A stretch of DNA of 45,011 nucleotides from Bacillota bacterium (GTDB lineage: Bacteria > Bacillota > Sulfobacillia > Sulfobacillales > Sulfobacillaceae): positions 1 through 45,011 of the forward strand of contig JAJYHT010000076.1 in assembly GCA_021784595.1 (NCBI GenBank), given 5' to 3'. Position 1 is the first letter of the stretch; the number at the start of each line of letters is the position of its first letter. The notes under the pieces are model-generated. The model was not told where the DNA came from. It saw only the letters and a list, made by a program, of their open reading frames with translations, and did no database searches. The position numbers and the translations under genes were made by a program. This document shows, one piece after another, positions 16,626-26,983 of this stretch.

Positions 16626-17120
16626 GTGTCCACTACATCATTAACCGCGGGGAATATGATTGCCGCGATCGTGCAGTGGTTAATCCTGTTGGTGTTACTC
16701 CGCGTCTATGTCTACAAGCCACTTTTGGCGGCCATGCAGCGACGGAAAGACAACATTGCCAAGCAAATCCAAGATGCGGATATACTGCGCGAACAGGCTC
16801 AGAAGTTACACGACGAGCAACAGGCTTTGGTTCGATCGGCGCGTGATGATGCAAAAACCATTATTGCGGCGGCCCGACGAGAAGGCGAAGAACAGGCTAA
16901 GAAAATTGTGGAGACAGCGCAGCGCGAAGCTAATTATCGCCAAAAGGCGGCGTTGGAAGAGATTCAGCATGAGAGGGACTTGGCACTATCAGAAATTCGT
17001 GGCCAAGTTGCCGATTTGGTATTAATGGCTACGTCCAAGTTGTTGGAGCGGGACATTCGAGAACAGGATCAACACCATTTGGTCGAAGAATTTCTCGCTG
17101 AGGCGGGGTCGCTCCAATGA
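16626..17120 (+). CDS. atpF: ATP synthase Fo subunit b
   Basis: The peripheral-stalk subunit: one N-terminal membrane helix (AAIVQWLILLVLLRVYVYKPLL) followed by a long charged coiled coil. The chosen GTG at 16626 has GGGAG upstream and gives 164 residues, normal for the family; the frame open from 16533 runs through atpE and is not used. It ends 4 bases into atpH. Confidence 0.95.
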   Translation: MSTTSLTAGNMIAAIVQWLILLVLLRVYVYKPLLAAMQRRKDNIAKQIQDADILREQAQKLHDEQQALVRSARDDAKTIIAAARREGEEQAKKIVETAQREANYRQKAALEEIQHERDLALSEIRGQVADLVLMATSKLLERDIREQDQHHLVEEFLAEAGSLQ

Positions 17121-17686
17121 TGATGACAGAACGGGTCGCGCGTCCGTATGCACGAGCGTTGTTTGAATTGGCGCAAGCGGCATCTAACCAGGCTCAAATC
17201 GCCCATGATTTGCGTCATGTGCTTGAAACCATCGAAAAATCTCCTGACCTGAAACAATTTTTATGGCACCCCCAAGTTTCGCATCAAGCCAAGGCAGAAG
17301 TAATAGGGCGTGTGTTTACTTCTGAGGTCAGTACTTTGATTATTCATTTCTTGTTGGTGGTGGCAGCCAAAGGACGAGAAATCGCGTTGCCGCGAATCTA
17401 CGAAGAGTATCAAAAACTTTGGGATGCCGCGCAAGGTCGATTGCATGCCCATGTTCAAAGTGCGGTCGCCTTGACCGACAGTGAAGAAGCAGAAATGTCC
17501 CGTGTCCTTTCCGCAGTCACCGGCAAAACCGTAGAATTGGCGGTCGCTGTGACGCCCAGCCTTCTCGGGGGAGTTGTGGTGCGTATAGGCGATCGGGTCA
17601 TGGACGGGAGTCTGGCACGGAGATTATCCGTGCTCGGTGAGCGGTTACGGAACGGTAGCGGGGGAGGTTACGTCGTTGAGCATTAA
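17117..17686 (+). CDS. atpH: ATP synthase F1 subunit delta
   Basis: A 189-residue protein starting [15 protein letters not shown], the N-terminal signature of the delta/OSCP subunit, and ending in the conserved [20 protein letters not shown]. It joins the peripheral stalk to the top of F1. Three consecutive ATG codons (17117, 17120, 17123) are possible starts; the first overlaps the atpF stop. The 3' end overlaps atpA by 11 bases. Confidence 0.95.
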   Translation: MMMTERVARPYARALFELAQAASNQAQIAHDLRHVLETIEKSPDLKQFLWHPQVSHQAKAEVIGRVFTSEVSTLIIHFLLVVAAKGREIALPRIYEEYQKLWDAAQGRLHAHVQSAVALTDSEEAEMSRVLSAVTGKTVELAVAVTPSLLGGVVVRIGDRVMDGSLARRLSVLGERLRNGSGGGYVVEH

Positions 17687-19184
17687 ACCAGAAGAAATTA
17701 GTGCAATTCTCAAGGAAGAAATTGAAAAATACAACGTAGCCACAGAACTGTCCGAATCTGGCGTGGTCTTGACCGTGGGAGACGGGATTGCCCGGATTTA
17801 CGGGTTGTCCGATTGCATGGCAGGCGAAATGCTGGCATTCGACGACGGTGTCTTTGGAATGGCGCTAAACCTGGCCGAGGACAATGTCGGGTGCGTAATT
17901 TTAGGTTCCGATATCGGCATCAAAGAAGGAGATCGGGTGCGCCGCACCGGCCGAGTGGTGGAAGTGCCCGCCGGCGAAGCTTTGATTGGGCGGGTGGTAA
18001 ATGCCTTGGGCCACCCTATTGATGGCAAAGGTCCGTTGGAAACGACGGTGCGCCGTCCGGTGGAATATCCCGCTCCGGGCATTATAGAGCGGCAGCCGGT
18101 TAAGCGTCCGCTTCAAACAGGCATTAAGGCGATTGACGCGATGATTCCTATTGGCAGAGGTCAGCGCGAGCTTATTATTGGGGATCGTCAAACCGGGAAA
18201 ACTGCCGTAGCTATCGATACCATCTTGAATCAAAAAGGCCAAGGCGTGATATGCGTGTATGTTGGCATCGGCCAAAAAGAGTCAACGATTGCAGGCATCG
18301 TGCGTCAACTCGAAGAGCGCGGCGCCATGGAGTATTCAATCGTCGTGTCGGCAGGTGCATCAGAGCCGGCTCCGTTGCAATATTTGGCACCCTATGCAGG
18401 CTGCGCCATGGGGGAATATTTTCGTGACAACGGACAAGATGTGTTGGTGATTTATGACGATCTATCTAAACATGCGGTAGCATATCGGGCAATGTCTCTG
18501 TTGCTGCGACGGCCGCCGGGTCGAGAGGCATATCCGGGTGATGTGTTCTATCTTCACAGTCGATTGTTGGAACGTGCAGCCAGTCTCAGCGCGCAAAACG
18601 GCGGAGGCAGCTTAACTGCCCTGCCCATCATTGAGACCTTGGCGGGCGATGTTTCGGCGTACATTCCCACCAACGTCATTTCGATTACCGACGGGCAGAT
18701 CTTTTTGGAAAGCGACTTGTTTTTCTCGGGGATCAGGCCAGCGGTAAACGTGGGGCTTTCGGTATCCCGCGTAGGAGGATCGGCGCAGATTAAGGCAATG
18801 CGGCAGGTAGCAGGCACCATGCGGTTGGATTTAGCGCAGTACCGTGAACTAGCGGCGTTTTCCCAGTTTGGATCTGACTTGGATAAGGCGACTCAAGCAC
18901 GCCTGGCACGCGGAGTTAGAACGGTGGAACTCTTAAAGCAATCGCAGTATCAGCCCTTGCCCGTCGAAGAACAAGTGGCGGTCATTTTCGCGGTGACCAA
19001 AGGGTACGTGGATGATTTGCCAGTTGAGTCGGTGCGACCCTTTGAACATGGGTTTCTGCGCTTTTTGCGAGAAAGCCGGCCCACTGTGCTTGAACGGTTG
19101 CGCCAGGAAAAGAGTCTTAGCGATGAGATAACCCGGGATCTGACCGAAGCCATTGAGGAATTCAAACGGACGGCGGTGTTGTAA
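17676..19184 (+). CDS. atpA: ATP synthase F1 subunit alpha
   Basis: A 502-residue protein with the Walker A motif GDRQTGKT at 169-176 and the family segments [18 protein letters not shown] and [17 protein letters not shown]. The start is TTG at 17676 ([19 protein letters not shown]), 8 bases after GGGGGAGG, inside the end of atpH. A longer frame from 17637 adds residues not found in the family. The alpha subunit carries the non-catalytic nucleotide site and the regulatory arginine in the SVSRVGG loop. Confidence 0.98.
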   Translation: MSIKPEEISAILKEEIEKYNVATELSESGVVLTVGDGIARIYGLSDCMAGEMLAFDDGVFGMALNLAEDNVGCVILGSDIGIKEGDRVRRTGRVVEVPAGEALIGRVVNALGHPIDGKGPLETTVRRPVEYPAPGIIERQPVKRPLQTGIKAIDAMIPIGRGQRELIIGDRQTGKTAVAIDTILNQKGQGVICVYVGIGQKESTIAGIVRQLEERGAMEYSIVVSAGASEPAPLQYLAPYAGCAMGEYFRDNGQDVLVIYDDLSKHAVAYRAMSLLLRRPPGREAYPGDVFYLHSRLLERAASLSAQNGGGSLTALPIIETLAGDVSAYIPTNVISITDGQIFLESDLFFSGIRPAVNVGLSVSRVGGSAQIKAMRQVAGTMRLDLAQYRELAAFSQFGSDLDKATQARLARGVRTVELLKQSQYQPLPVEEQVAVIFAVTKGYVDDLPVESVRPFEHGFLRFLRESRPTVLERLRQEKSLSDEITRDLTEAIEEFKRTAVL

Positions 19185-21571
<2,387 letters not shown>

Positions 21572-21586
21572 TCAGGGGGACATGAT

Positions 21587-22012
21587 ATGGCGACAAGCTA
21601 CCAACTGAAAGTGGTGACCCCCGAGCGGACCATGTACGATAAGCCGGTGACTATGATTATCGTGCGGTCGACAGAAGGGGAAATTGGAATTTTGGCGCAC
21701 CATGTGCATATTATTACGCCGCTGGTGCCGTATATCATGACGATTTATGAAAATGACGGGAAGACTGCAAGTCTGCATATCGGTGGCGGGTTTTTAGAGG
21801 TTGGAGATACCACGGTGGTCTTGGCGGATTCGGCCGAATGGGCAAGCGAAATTGATGTGGCCCGTGCCCAGAGGGCTCGGGAACGCGCGTTGGAAATATT
21901 GTCGACTGGTGGTTCCAACCTAGACTTAAAACGCGCCCAACGGGCGTTGCAGCGTGCTGAAAACCGTTTAAAACTGGCGGGGGGAATTGTGAATCAAGCT
22001 ACCACCCATTAA
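21587..22012 (+). CDS. atpC: ATP synthase F1 subunit epsilon
   Basis: A 141-residue protein with the N-terminal beta-sandwich (LKVVTPERTMYDKPV, EGEIGILAHHV, GGGFLEVGDTTVVLAD) and the two-helix C-terminal hairpin that can inhibit rotation. It is the last gene of the operon and is followed after 15 bases by a strong terminator. Confidence 0.96.
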   Translation: MATSYQLKVVTPERTMYDKPVTMIIVRSTEGEIGILAHHVHIITPLVPYIMTIYENDGKTASLHIGGGFLEVGDTTVVLADSAEWASEIDVARAQRARERALEILSTGGSNLDLKRAQRALQRAENRLKLAGGIVNQATTH

Positions 22013-22027
22013 AGTTAAGCTTGTTAC

Positions 22028-22066
22028 AAAAGGCCCTCTCAGCGTTATCTGAGAGGGCCTTTTCTC
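22028..22066 (+). terminator. Terminator of the atp operon
   Basis: Arms 22028-22042 and 22049-22063 form a perfect 15-bp stem (core GGCCCTCTCAG) around a 6-base loop, ending in TTTT. It begins 16 bases after the atpC stop. Confidence 0.92.
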
Positions 22067-22484
22067 TTCATCGTTGTCTTAGACAGATTCTGAGGTGGTG
22101 TTGTACCTTATGTAGTGCACAGCGGAAACAAAGCGAAGTGGGGACCATCTATAAAGTGGAGGAGCGTGTCATCGCGAGAGTGGAAACGACGAGTCAGCAT
22201 GCTAAGGGTGCCGTCCGACAGAACGGCAATTCCGTTCTCGATTGCCAAGGGGCAAGGGCCCTTAATCAGCTAGCCATCGGGTGTTGCGAATTTAGGGTGA
22301 CATCTGAGAAATAGTCACAGATAATGGGCATAAGGAGTCCATTTGAGTATTAACTACTGCGCGTGTAGCCCCAATGGTCGGAGTTGATAAGAAGCGCAAG
22401 GGATGGTGGGCTGTGCGCGAAGTGTGTCTCACGGCTCAGAGGAAGTGCGGGACTGACCATAACATGTGCAAAGGTCGGATTACT
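22067..22484. other. Intergenic region after the atp operon
   Basis: About 420 bases. A forward open frame reaches 22314 but starts inside the terminator and has no ribosome binding site or known features. A small perfect inverted repeat AGAACGG/CCGTTCT lies at about 22219-22237. I see no gene or known RNA. Confidence 0.5.
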
Positions 22485-22859
22485 GTGAAAGCGCGGGCGA
22501 ATAGACGATCCATCGCATTATGGGCGGTGTTGGGAATTGCCGTGATAGGTCTGGTAGGTCCTCGGATCTACCACGATGTGGCGTATAGCGACGGCAATTT
22601 GCATCACGCGGCTCATTGGTTTGTGTACGGTTATGACCAGGTGTGGTATCGGGGCCGGGCCTATGTTTATGGTTCGCAAATGGCAAGGCATCAGGCGGAT
22701 TCTGAATTTGGACCATTGGAACCCACCGGACAAACCGTGATTGGCTTACCTGTTTTAGAAACTCCCCTAGCCGCTCACTCACCTTACGTCCCTACCATAT
22801 TGGTTTTGCAAAAGAATCCTCAGACCGATATTGTCTATGGGTTGAGCGGAGGACCCTAA
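22485..22859 (+). CDS. Membrane-anchored protein of unknown function
   Basis: A 124-residue protein with a positively charged start and one hydrophobic helix (IALWAVLGIAVIGLVGPRIY), then an outside-facing, Tyr/His-rich domain (AHWFVYGYDQVWYRGRAYVYG) and a C-terminal segment. I do not recognise the family. The GTG at 22485 has AAAGG 10 bases upstream; ATG 22464 would add seven residues. It occupies the place between atpC and ywmB where Bacillus has murAA, and precedes three sporulation-type genes, which makes a cell-envelope or sporulation role plausible but unproven. Confidence 0.6.
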   Translation: MKARANRRSIALWAVLGIAVIGLVGPRIYHDVAYSDGNLHHAAHWFVYGYDQVWYRGRAYVYGSQMARHQADSEFGPLEPTGQTVIGLPVLETPLAAHSPYVPTILVLQKNPQTDIVYGLSGGP

Positions 22860-23143
22860 CCTGGTTGGACGGTGGGTGTTGGGTCAAAGATATCGGGGTG
22901 AGAGATCCGACCGCACGTCACTGCCCGAGGACTGGCGCCGGAGTGATTGTGGCTGGTATGACTTGTCATGCCTACGGTGTAATTCATTGCGTCAAAGGAT
23001 TTGCCAACCGCCTAGCGCCATTGCAAACCTGCCATCAATAAGCCTTAACTTCACCTGAGAGTGCGAGGCATGCACTCTACGAGGTATGAAACTGTTCATT
23101 CCGTGGAACAATCTGGTAGGACATTATCCACGGAGGGACAAAG

Positions 23144-23848
23144 ATGAAGACAGTGTTATGGATAGGGGCAGTCGCTGCCGTTCTCTGGGTCGGCGCGTCA
23201 GTGCGGGCTGCGGTGGTTTCTCCTTTGTTAACTGCATTTAACAGCACTCATGCCAAGCCCACAGGATTTAGTCTCAATGCTTGGGTCGAACTTGGGGCCC
23301 CGGCGCAAACGCAATCTTTGCCAGTCTTAGTACACCAATTGACCCACAGTCTGCATGTCCAGGGACCTGCAATAACCGCCAGCGGGCCCACTTACCAAAA
23401 ATATTCAGTGTCCGCTACGGTAGCCGGCTTTTATACCGATGTTATCGCGGAACGCCTGCAAAACGGAAACACCTTTCTCGTGATCGACCGTACCGGCAGC
23501 CAAGGGTTCCAAGGTCTAAGGGAAAGCTCTCAGATCGTGTCGCAAGTGCTCAGCCCTCGAGGTTCCGTGCACTTGTCGGTAACCCTGGAGGGATCTTTGC
23601 CGGGTCCGTTGTCAGCGGTCGAGGAAGAAAACGTGGTCAACCAAGCTTTTTCTGCTGTGGGCGCCACTCGGGTCAACGGAATTGCTACGCCGCAATATGT
23701 CTCGATAGCGGGCCATAGCAATTTGCTCCAAGACTCGGAAAACTTGCAGGGACATCCAGTCAACATTCAAGTGGCACTCAATTACAACACTTACTGGGGT
23801 CAGGAGCAAATCGATATCGGTTCCCCCTTGGTGACCGTGACCTACTAG
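23144..23848 (+). CDS. ywmB: YwmB-like secreted/anchored protein
   Basis: A 234-residue protein with an N-terminal signal or anchor helix (VLWIGAVAAVLWVGASVRA) and a mixed alpha/beta exported domain. The pattern (TGFSLNAWVEL, SVSATVAGF, VHLSVTLEGSLPG, IQVALNYNTYWGQEQIDIGSPLVTVTY) and place fit the YwmB (TATA-box-binding-fold-like) family, which in Bacillus lies between murAA and spoIID. GGAGGG precedes the ATG. The function of YwmB is unknown. Assignment rests on general pattern and on the neighbouring spoIIQ and spoIIID, so moderate confidence. Confidence 0.65.
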   Translation: MKTVLWIGAVAAVLWVGASVRAAVVSPLLTAFNSTHAKPTGFSLNAWVELGAPAQTQSLPVLVHQLTHSLHVQGPAITASGPTYQKYSVSATVAGFYTDVIAERLQNGNTFLVIDRTGSQGFQGLRESSQIVSQVLSPRGSVHLSVTLEGSLPGPLSAVEEENVVNQAFSAVGATRVNGIATPQYVSIAGHSNLLQDSENLQGHPVNIQVALNYNTYWGQEQIDIGSPLVTVTY

Positions 23849-23942
23849 TGTTCTCCCCCGATTAAGATGGAATAAACTGGGCAAACTGGAAGCGAGAGGA
23901 TGCCGATGGCGCCTCAATTTACGACAGGAAGCGGGAAAATGC

Positions 23943-24527
23943 ATGGCAAATCGTCGTCTCACCTTATTAGGCATCATTGGCGGAGCCGTGGTAGTGGCGG
24001 GCGGCATTGTTACCGTGGCGCTCTATCACCCGACGAGCAGGACAGTCACTGTGCCCTTAACCGGGGGCAATCGCCCCACGACTCGTGGCACCACCCCAGG
24101 CCGAGTGGTGCCCGAGCCAACAGCCGCCCCACTGATGATGCCTGTGAACGCACCGGTCCAGAACGCCTATGGTTGGCAATATTCGGGAGCCTTGAACGAG
24201 TGGTACTTCAATCCCGGAGTTACCATTGCCGCCAAAGCCGGCACCCCGGTCCACGCCGCTTGGGCAGGTACGGTGAGCAAGGTTTCTGACAATCCGGCAA
24301 TGGGCATGACCGTGACCGTATCTGATGGCAACAACTATACCACGGTGTATGGTCACTTGGGTCAAGCTGAGGTGAAAGCGGGCCAGATTGTGAGACAAGG
24401 ACAGGTGTTGGGCACAGTAGGCGGCAACGATATTTACAGTCACCAAACCGGAGCTCACGTAAACTTTCAAGTATATCGGGGAAACCAAGCAACCGATCCC
24501 GAAAGCTATCTTCACCCTTCCTCATAA
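23943..24527 (+). CDS. spoIIQ: SpoIIQ-like membrane protein with degenerate M23/LytM domain
   Basis: A 194-residue protein: membrane helix at about 7-27 (TLLGIIGGAVVVAGGIVTVAL), a Thr/Pro-rich linker (30-65) and a LytM/peptidase M23 domain (75-190). The first zinc motif HxxxD reads NPGVT (N90, T94) and the HxH motif reads HVN (172-174), so both metal sites are broken and it should not cleave peptidoglycan. SpoIIQ of Bacillus is likewise degenerate; it bridges forespore and mother cell by binding SpoIIIAH. The position just upstream of spoIIID, as in Bacillus, supports the call. A terminator follows. spoIID is not present between ywmB and this gene. Confidence 0.8.
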   Translation: MANRRLTLLGIIGGAVVVAGGIVTVALYHPTSRTVTVPLTGGNRPTTRGTTPGRVVPEPTAAPLMMPVNAPVQNAYGWQYSGALNEWYFNPGVTIAAKAGTPVHAAWAGTVSKVSDNPAMGMTVTVSDGNNYTTVYGHLGQAEVKAGQIVRQGQVLGTVGGNDIYSHQTGAHVNFQVYRGNQATDPESYLHPSS

Positions 24528-24552
24528 TTGGGGATGAGGAGACAGGGATCTT

Positions 24553-24591
24553 ATGCCAGAGCAGCCATCAAATGCTCTGGCATTATTTTTT
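24553..24591 (+). terminator. Terminator after spoIIQ
   Basis: Perfect 11-bp stem (ATGCCAGAGCA at 24553-24563 with 24573-24583), 9-base loop, then TATTTTTT. It starts 26 bases after the spoIIQ stop and separates it from spoIIID. Confidence 0.9.
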
Positions 24592-24607
24592 AACCGGGCC
24601 ATATACT
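24580..24607 (+). promoter_or_regulatory. Candidate sigma-E-type promoter of spoIIID
   Basis: CATATACT at 24600-24607 resembles the sigma-E -10 (CATACAnT), with GCATTATT at 24580-24587 as a weak -35, 36 bases before the spoIIID start. In Bacillus spoIIID is sigma-E-dependent. The match is partial, and the -35 overlaps the terminator. Confidence 0.35.
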
Positions 24608-24642
24608 CTACCAAGTATCGGGGGGAGAAAGGGGCCGGAGGT

Positions 24643-24900
24643 GTGAAGGACCATATCTGGCAACGTGTAATGGATATAGGCAATTACATTTTGAAGAGTG
24701 GGGCCACGGTTCGCGACACAGCCAAAGTGTTTGGCGTCTCTAAAAGCACAGTGCACAAAGATGTCACGGAACGATTGCCCAAAGTTAACGCCCACCTAGC
24801 CGACGAAGTGAAAAAAGTCCTTGAGTTGAACAAAGCCGAACGCCATCTTCGAGGCGGTGAAGCCACCCGTCAAAAATTCCGCACACAAAACACCCTTTGA
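24643..24900 (+). CDS. spoIIID: Sporulation transcriptional regulator SpoIIID
   Basis: An 85-residue mother-cell DNA-binding protein. Helix-turn-helix VRDTAKVFGVSKSTVHKDVTERLP (about 24-47) and the basic tail HLRGGEATRQKF are hallmark features; both are needed for DNA binding in the family. The GTG at 24643 with AAAGGGG 8 bases upstream matches the known N-terminus; an open frame from 24553 only extends through the terminator. Its presence shows the organism has the core sporulation programme. Confidence 0.97.
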   Translation: MKDHIWQRVMDIGNYILKSGATVRDTAKVFGVSKSTVHKDVTERLPKVNAHLADEVKKVLELNKAERHLRGGEATRQKFRTQNTL

Positions 24901-24935
24901 GCAACCCGGGTCCTTCTGTGCGTCTTTAGGGCCCA

Positions 24936-24960
24936 GCCGGGGGCGACCATCGCCCCCGGC
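24936..24960 (+). terminator. GC-rich hairpin after spoIIID
   Basis: 11-bp perfect stem (GCCGGGGGCGA with 24950-24960), 3-base loop, 35 bases after the stop. No T-run follows, so terminator function is likely but not certain. Confidence 0.55.
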
Positions 24961-24982
24961 GAGAATCCAGCCCGCTTGCGAA

Positions 24983-25011
24983 TTGACATTCCTCAGTTCC
25001 CCTTCTATAAT
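24983..25011 (+). promoter_or_regulatory. Consensus sigma-A promoter of metK
   Basis: TTGACA (24983-24988) and TATAAT (25006-25011) with a 17-base spacer match consensus at every position. Transcription would start about 15 bases before the riboswitch. Confidence 0.93.
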
Positions 25012-25031
25012 TGCAACGATAATATGGTAAG

Positions 25032-25136
25032 GCTCTTATCAAGAGCGGCGGAGGGACAGGCCCGATGAAGCCCGGCAACCGGCGGAACCACGCCATGGTG
25101 CCAATCCCGACCCCATCAGGGGACGGATGAGAGATA
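25032..25136 (+). ncRNA. SAM-I (S-box) riboswitch
   Basis: The conserved core is all present in order: CTCTTATCAAGAG, GGCGGAGGGA, GGCCCGATGAAGCCCGGCAACC, a variable P3 arm, GGTGCCAAT and the closing GGACGGATGAGAG that pairs with the 5' strand of P1. It binds S-adenosylmethionine and is followed directly by a terminator, so high SAM should switch metK off, closing a feedback loop on the enzyme that makes SAM. Confidence 0.95.
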
Positions 25137-25145
25137 TGGCGCAGA

Positions 25146-25178
25146 CCTCTTCTCTCGCATTGAGAAGGGGATTTCTTT
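25146..25178 (+). terminator. Riboswitch-controlled terminator before metK
   Basis: CCTCTTCTC (25146-25154) pairs with GAGAAGGGG (25162-25170) through one G-U pair, 7-base loop, then ATTTCTTT. It lies 10 bases after the aptamer and 20 bases before the metK start, as expected for an expression platform. Confidence 0.85.
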
Positions 25179-25197
25179 GTTAGTAGGGGGGCTCGGC

Positions 25198-26397
25198 TTG
25201 GAACGAGATTTTCTATTTACTTCGGAGTCGGTGACCGAAGGTCATCCAGATAAGGTGGCCGACCAAATTTCAGATGCCATTTTGGACCGCATTTTGTCGC
25301 AGGACAGTACTGCCCGAGTGGCTGCGGAAACGGTGGTAACCACGGGTCTGGCCTTAGTGGTCGGTGAAATATCGACATCATGCTATGTGGACATTTCTCA
25401 TGTGGTACGCGATACAATCCGCAATATAGGGTATATACGGGCCAAAATGGGGTTTGACGCCGATACCGTGGCCGTGATTACCTCTATCGATGAACAGTCC
25501 CCTGATATCGCGATGGGAGTGAATGAGGCGCTTGAAGCGCGTGACGGCCAAGGTGAAGACCTAGAGCGCATCGGAGCTGGTGACCAAGGCATGGTCTTTG
25601 GCTATGCCTGTGATGAAACGCCGGAATTGATGCCATTGCCGATTGCACTGGCTCATCGATTGTCCTATCGTCTGGCGCAAGTCCGCAAAGAGGAGATATT
25701 GCCTTTTTTGTGGCCTGATGGCAAGACCCAAGTCACCGTCAAATACCAGGATGGCCGTCCGGTAGGTGTGGACACGGTGTTGATTTCAGCCCAACACAAC
25801 CAAGAGGTATCTCAGGAGACGCTTCGCGAAGGACTAATCGAGCACGTTATCAAGCCGATTCTAGGAAAAACCTGGCTGACTCAGCAAACGCGCATTCTCA
25901 CCAACCCCACCGGACGTTTTGTAATTGGCGGACCTCATGGGGATTCAGGATTAACTGGACGCAAGATTATTGTCGATACGTATGGCGGCTATGCACGCCA
26001 TGGGGGCGGAGCATTTTCAGGCAAGGATCCGACCAAAGTTGACCGGTCTGCGTCTTATGCCGCTCGTTGGGTGGCAAAAAACTTAGTGGCGGCAGGGTTG
26101 GCTTCTCGGGCGGAAATTCAAATTGCTTATGCGATTGGGGTTGCCAAGCCGATTTCGGTTATGGTCGACACCTCGGGGACGGGGAAATTGTCCGACTCCT
26201 TGTTGGGTAAACTTGTGCAGACGGTGTTTGACTTGCGTCCTCTTGCGATCATTCGCCAATTGGATTTGCAGCGACCCATCTATTTGCAAACGGCAGCATA
26301 TGGACATTTTGGGCGAACCGATGTGGTGTTCCCCTGGGAGCAGTTAAATATGGTGGATGCGTTGCGCGATAATGCTTCAATGTATCTAAAAGCATAG
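25198..26397 (+). CDS. metK: S-adenosylmethionine synthase
   Basis: MetK makes SAM from methionine and ATP. The 399-residue protein has [13 protein letters not shown] near the start, [50 protein letters not shown], all hallmark loops. I start at TTG 25198 ([11 protein letters not shown]), 6 bases after GGGGGG; a TTG at 25177 lies within the terminator T-run and would add non-conserved residues. Expression is under the S-box riboswitch just upstream. Confidence 0.97.
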   Translation: MERDFLFTSESVTEGHPDKVADQISDAILDRILSQDSTARVAAETVVTTGLALVVGEISTSCYVDISHVVRDTIRNIGYIRAKMGFDADTVAVITSIDEQSPDIAMGVNEALEARDGQGEDLERIGAGDQGMVFGYACDETPELMPLPIALAHRLSYRLAQVRKEEILPFLWPDGKTQVTVKYQDGRPVGVDTVLISAQHNQEVSQETLREGLIEHVIKPILGKTWLTQQTRILTNPTGRFVIGGPHGDSGLTGRKIIVDTYGGYARHGGGAFSGKDPTKVDRSASYAARWVAKNLVAAGLASRAEIQIAYAIGVAKPISVMVDTSGTGKLSDSLLGKLVQTVFDLRPLAIIRQLDLQRPIYLQTAAYGHFGRTDVVFPWEQLNMVDALRDNASMYLKA

Positions 26398-26456
26398 ACC
26401 AAAGGCATTTTTAGGACTTGGCCCCCGTATACATGGACTAGTGGGGGGGAACCGCT

Positions 26457-26924
26457 GTGACATGGTGGGGGGCCGTCGGCCTAGCACTGGCGTTGTATGG
26501 AGTTGTGGTTTTGCTCGAGTGGGTTTATGGGCGTCTGACGCAACCAAATGATTTGAAACAATCGGTGGCGGTGAGTTTGGTTGTTCGAGTCAAGAACCAG
26601 GAACAGTCTATTGAGCATACCCTTAGAGAATTAATATCCTTATGGACCGATCACCAATGGCGCCATAGCGATATCGAAGTATTGATTTCTGACGGGGGCT
26701 CAAGAGACCAAACCGCGGCCATCATCGAGCGGGTGGCGCAACAGTATCCCTACTTTAGGGTGGCTGACAGAGGACTAGATCCCGGTGCTGTCATGGGCTT
26801 ATGCCGATATCCGGTGGTGATTTGGGTAGATTTCTCTCCAGACCATGCGGTGCGCACCATTATCCCGACAGTGCACCGCCTGTTGGCGCAGATGCCCCTT
26901 CGTAGCAAAAACCTCGCCGAGTAG
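26457..26924 (+). CDS. Short GT2-like protein with one membrane helix
   Basis: A 155-residue protein with an N-terminal hydrophobic helix (AVGLALALYGVVVLLEWVYG) and a partial GT-A fold: VAVSLVVRVKNQEQSIEHTLREL, then EVLISDGGSRDQTAAIIERVA, then a shortened C-terminal half with VIWVDFSPD. Family-2 glycosyltransferases are normally 250 residues or more and carry a DxD metal site and catalytic base; neither is clear here. It could be an inactive or minimal relative. GTG start behind a G-rich site. The next gene, a diguanylate cyclase, follows after 59 bases in the same direction. Confidence 0.6.
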   Translation: MTWWGAVGLALALYGVVVLLEWVYGRLTQPNDLKQSVAVSLVVRVKNQEQSIEHTLRELISLWTDHQWRHSDIEVLISDGGSRDQTAAIIERVAQQYPYFRVADRGLDPGAVMGLCRYPVVIWVDFSPDHAVRTIIPTVHRLLAQMPLRSKNLAE

Positions 26925-26983
26925 CAGGAAAATGCACTTGTGTTAAGAATATTTATTCGTATAGAGAGGCTTGACAGGGGTCA

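Noticed and set aside
22219-22237. AGAACGG/CCGTTCT inverted repeat as terminator or operator
   Set aside because: Too short, no T-run, not near a gene start; kept only as a note in the intergenic entry.
22021-22314. Forward open frame starting in the atp terminator
   Set aside because: The start lies in the terminator stem, no ribosome binding site, no recognisable protein features.
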